This document shows, piece by piece, positions 62,674 through 64,000 of a stretch of DNA of 64,000 bases (positions are counted from its first letter, which is position 1; every line of letters begins with the position of its first letter). Source of the DNA: Hyphomicrobium sp. CS1BSMeth3 (lineage in GTDB: Bacteria > Pseudomonadota > Alphaproteobacteria > Rhizobiales > Hyphomicrobiaceae); contig NZ_FPEI01000006.1 in assembly GCF_900117415.1 (NCBI RefSeq), positions 2,046,001-2,110,000 of the forward strand. Direction: 5' to 3'. The position numbers were made by a program, and so were the translations under genes. Under the pieces are notes generated by a model. That model did not search any database and was not told the origin of the DNA. It was given only the letters and a program-made list of their open reading frames with translations.

Positions 62674-62709
62674 GGCGTGCCCTTAGCGCGCCCGAGCGGT
62701 CGCCTTTTT
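62674..62709 (+). terminator. Candidate expression-platform hairpin of the riboswitch
   Basis: GGCGTGC (62674-62680) and GCGCGCC (62686-62692) form a 7-bp stem with one G-U pair; alternatively AAGGCG (62672-62677) pairs with CGCCTT (62701-62706). A run of five T follows at 62705-62709. The two exclusive folds would suit a switch that ends transcription before btuB. The stretch 62516-62670 between aptamer and hairpin shows only minor inverted repeats. Confidence 0.4.
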
Positions 62710-62778
62710 GCTGCAGGAGATTCTGGGCCTATGAGCGCCGTTGCTTCCGTCATCATTGGCGACGGGGGTAGGGGGAAA

Positions 62779-64000
62779 ATGAGAGGCAAGTATCGTGTCT
62801 GCGCTGCTGCGCGGGCGTCTAGCGTATCAGTTGTTGCTCTTGCGGTGGCCTGCGCGTTTTTGCCAGCATCTTCGGCCAACGCCCAAGATGTCACTCCCCT
62901 CGAAGGGATCGTGATCTACTCGGCTAACCGGACGCCTACCGACGCGGCCAAGGTCGGCTCATCGGTCGAGGTGATTACCGAAGAAGAGATCAAGGCGCGA
63001 GCACAGACCTACGTTAAGGACTACATCGAGACGCTGCCCGGCGTAAATTTCTCGCAGGCCGGCGGTCCCGGTGGGACTTCCACAATCAGCCTTCGCGGGA
63101 CCACGGGCGGCTATGTCAAGGTCCTGGTCGACGGCATCGATATCAGCGACCCATCGAACACCGTGACTGCTGCACACTTCGAGCATCTGCTCGTTGGGGA
63201 CGTCGCGCGCATCGAGGTCCTGAAGGGCTCACAAAGCGGCCTCTATGGCGGCGACGCCGTCGGCGGTGTCATCACCATTGAGACGAAAGCTGCACGCAAG
63301 CTCGGCTTCTCGCAGAGTGGTGGCGCAGAGTATGGCGCTTACAATACATGGCGCGGCGCCTATACCGCCGGTTACTTGGCTGCCGATGGCAGCAACATAT
63401 CACTCACGGTGCAGGGGGTGAGTACGGACGGCTTTTCGTCCGCAGCCGTAGGCCGGGAGGACGACGGCTACAAGAACCTGACATTCTCCGGTCGCGGCGA
63501 GTACTACTTGTCGCCGAGCGCCAAAATTTTCTTCGCGGCTCGCTCCATGCGCGCGCGATACGAATACGACGGCTTCCTATCTGTACCACCCTACACGTTT
63601 GGCGATGCAAATAACTACGGGACGGTCACCCAGCACGCTGGGCGCGTTGGCACCGAGTTCAAACTGCTCGACGGCGCCTTCACCAACACACTGGCCATTC
63701 AGGGCATGCGCATCGAGCGGGATAGGTATGAATGGGATGCGTTTGCTGGAGGTTTCTCGCATGGTTGGTTCGAGGGGGATCGGGTCAAGGGCGAGTACAA
63801 GGGTGTTCTGCGCTTCAACGAATCCCTCTCGCTCCTCGCGGGCGCTGACTGGGAGCGGACGGGTGCGAGGACCGAGAACACGGCGGGCCGGAACACAGCC
63901 GATGTGAGTGGCGTGTATGCCCAGCTCATGCTCGAGCCGATCGCGGGTCTCGTTCTCACGGCCGGTGGGCGCATCGACGAGCACAGTGCTTTCGGAAACT
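62779..64000 (+). CDS. btuB: TonB-dependent vitamin B12 receptor (BtuB-like), truncated by the window edge
   Basis: An open frame of 407 codons runs off the right edge. From ATG 62779 (after GGGGGAAA) the product has a signal peptide of about 36 residues (SVVALAVACAFLPASSANAQ). A TonB-box-like PLEGIVIYSANRTP follows, then a plug domain: VEVITEEEIKARAQTYVKDYIETLPGVNFSQ, ISLRGTTGGYVKVLVDGIDISDPS, VARIEVLKGSQSGLYGGDAVGGVITIETK. Then beta-barrel strands begin. An in-frame ATG at 62731 with CAGGAGA before it is an alternative start but would put extra charged residues before the signal. The riboswitch and cbiZ support cobalamin as the ligand. The outer-membrane barrel is incomplete here. Confidence 0.9.
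   Translation, partial: MRGKYRVCAAARASSVSVVALAVACAFLPASSANAQDVTPLEGIVIYSANRTPTDAAKVGSSVEVITEEEIKARAQTYVKDYIETLPGVNFSQAGGPGGTSTISLRGTTGGYVKVLVDGIDISDPSNTVTAAHFEHLLVGDVARIEVLKGSQSGLYGGDAVGGVITIETKAARKLGFSQSGGAEYGAYNTWRGAYTAGYLAADGSNISLTVQGVSTDGFSSAAVGREDDGYKNLTFSGRGEYYLSPSAKIFFAARSMRARYEYDGFLSVPPYTFGDANNYGTVTQHAGRVGTEFKLLDGAFTNTLAIQGMRIERDRYEWDAFAGGFSHGWFEGDRVKGEYKGVLRFNESLSLLAGADWERTGARTENTAGRNTADVSGVYAQLMLEPIAGLVLTAGGRIDEHSAFGN

Overview
The window is about 64 kb of GC-rich bacterial chromosome with dense, mostly operonic genes. The gene families suggest an alphaproteobacterium, probably of the order Hyphomicrobiales: a fused MrpAB antiporter subunit, TRAP and ABC importers in large number, an ugp-type operon, an FMN-binding glutamate-synthase-like protein, and a DUF47/PPDK/PstB group. 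This placement is inferred from gene content only. I see no rRNA, tRNA, CRISPR array, prophage or intact insertion sequence.

Layout. 1-3.3 kb: end of an ugp-like sugar/glycerol-phosphate ABC operon. 3.4-9.1 kb: a phosphate and polyphosphate group (PPK2, PstB without its permeases, a 641-residue PhoU/DUF47-like protein, and a PPDK that lacks its PEP/pyruvate-binding domain). 9.2-13.9 kb (minus): an AfuABC-like ABC importer ending in a GpdQ-like phosphodiesterase. 14.1-18.4 kb: a glutamate-synthase-like flavoprotein, a spermidine acetyltransferase (SpeG) and an aldehyde dehydrogenase. 18.75-24.5 kb: a partner-switching cluster (STAS protein, RsbW-like ATPase, CHASE2-PP2C phosphatase, FecR-domain protein, and an SLC23 permease fused to a degenerate RsbW-like domain). 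24.7-32.5 kb: tandem universal stress protein, PtsN-like EIIA and a complete Mrp cation/proton antiporter. 32.7-42.5 kb: a GntR-regulated catabolic island (DapA-family lyase, TRAP importer, Ldh2-family dehydrogenase, HyuA/HyuB). 43.2-47.8 kb: an archaic (Csu-like) chaperone-usher pilus. 47.9-55.1 kb (minus): a phosphonate monoester hydrolase/sulfatase with a Dpp/Opp-type importer. 55.3-59.3 kb: a secreted protein of unknown function, a PstS-like/OmpA fusion and a ferric-reductase-like protein. 59.4-64 kb: an ankyrin protein, CbiZ, a cobalamin riboswitch and a BtuB-like receptor that runs off the end.

How the genes fit together. Phosphorus acquisition and storage recurs: ugp-like uptake, PPK2, PstB, DUF47, GpdQ-like and PMH hydrolases, and a PstS-like/OmpA protein. 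Candidate Pho boxes sit upstream of pstB and of the Afu-like importer, with a weaker one before the PMH/Dpp operon. A second theme is envelope and stress signalling (partner switching, USP, PtsN, Mrp). The third is local regulation that can be read in the DNA: a palindrome shared by two promoters of the GntR island, a cobalamin riboswitch before btuB, and a 167-bp composite double-palindrome repeat present twice in inverted orientation, once inside an ABC operon and once between ptsN and mrpAB.
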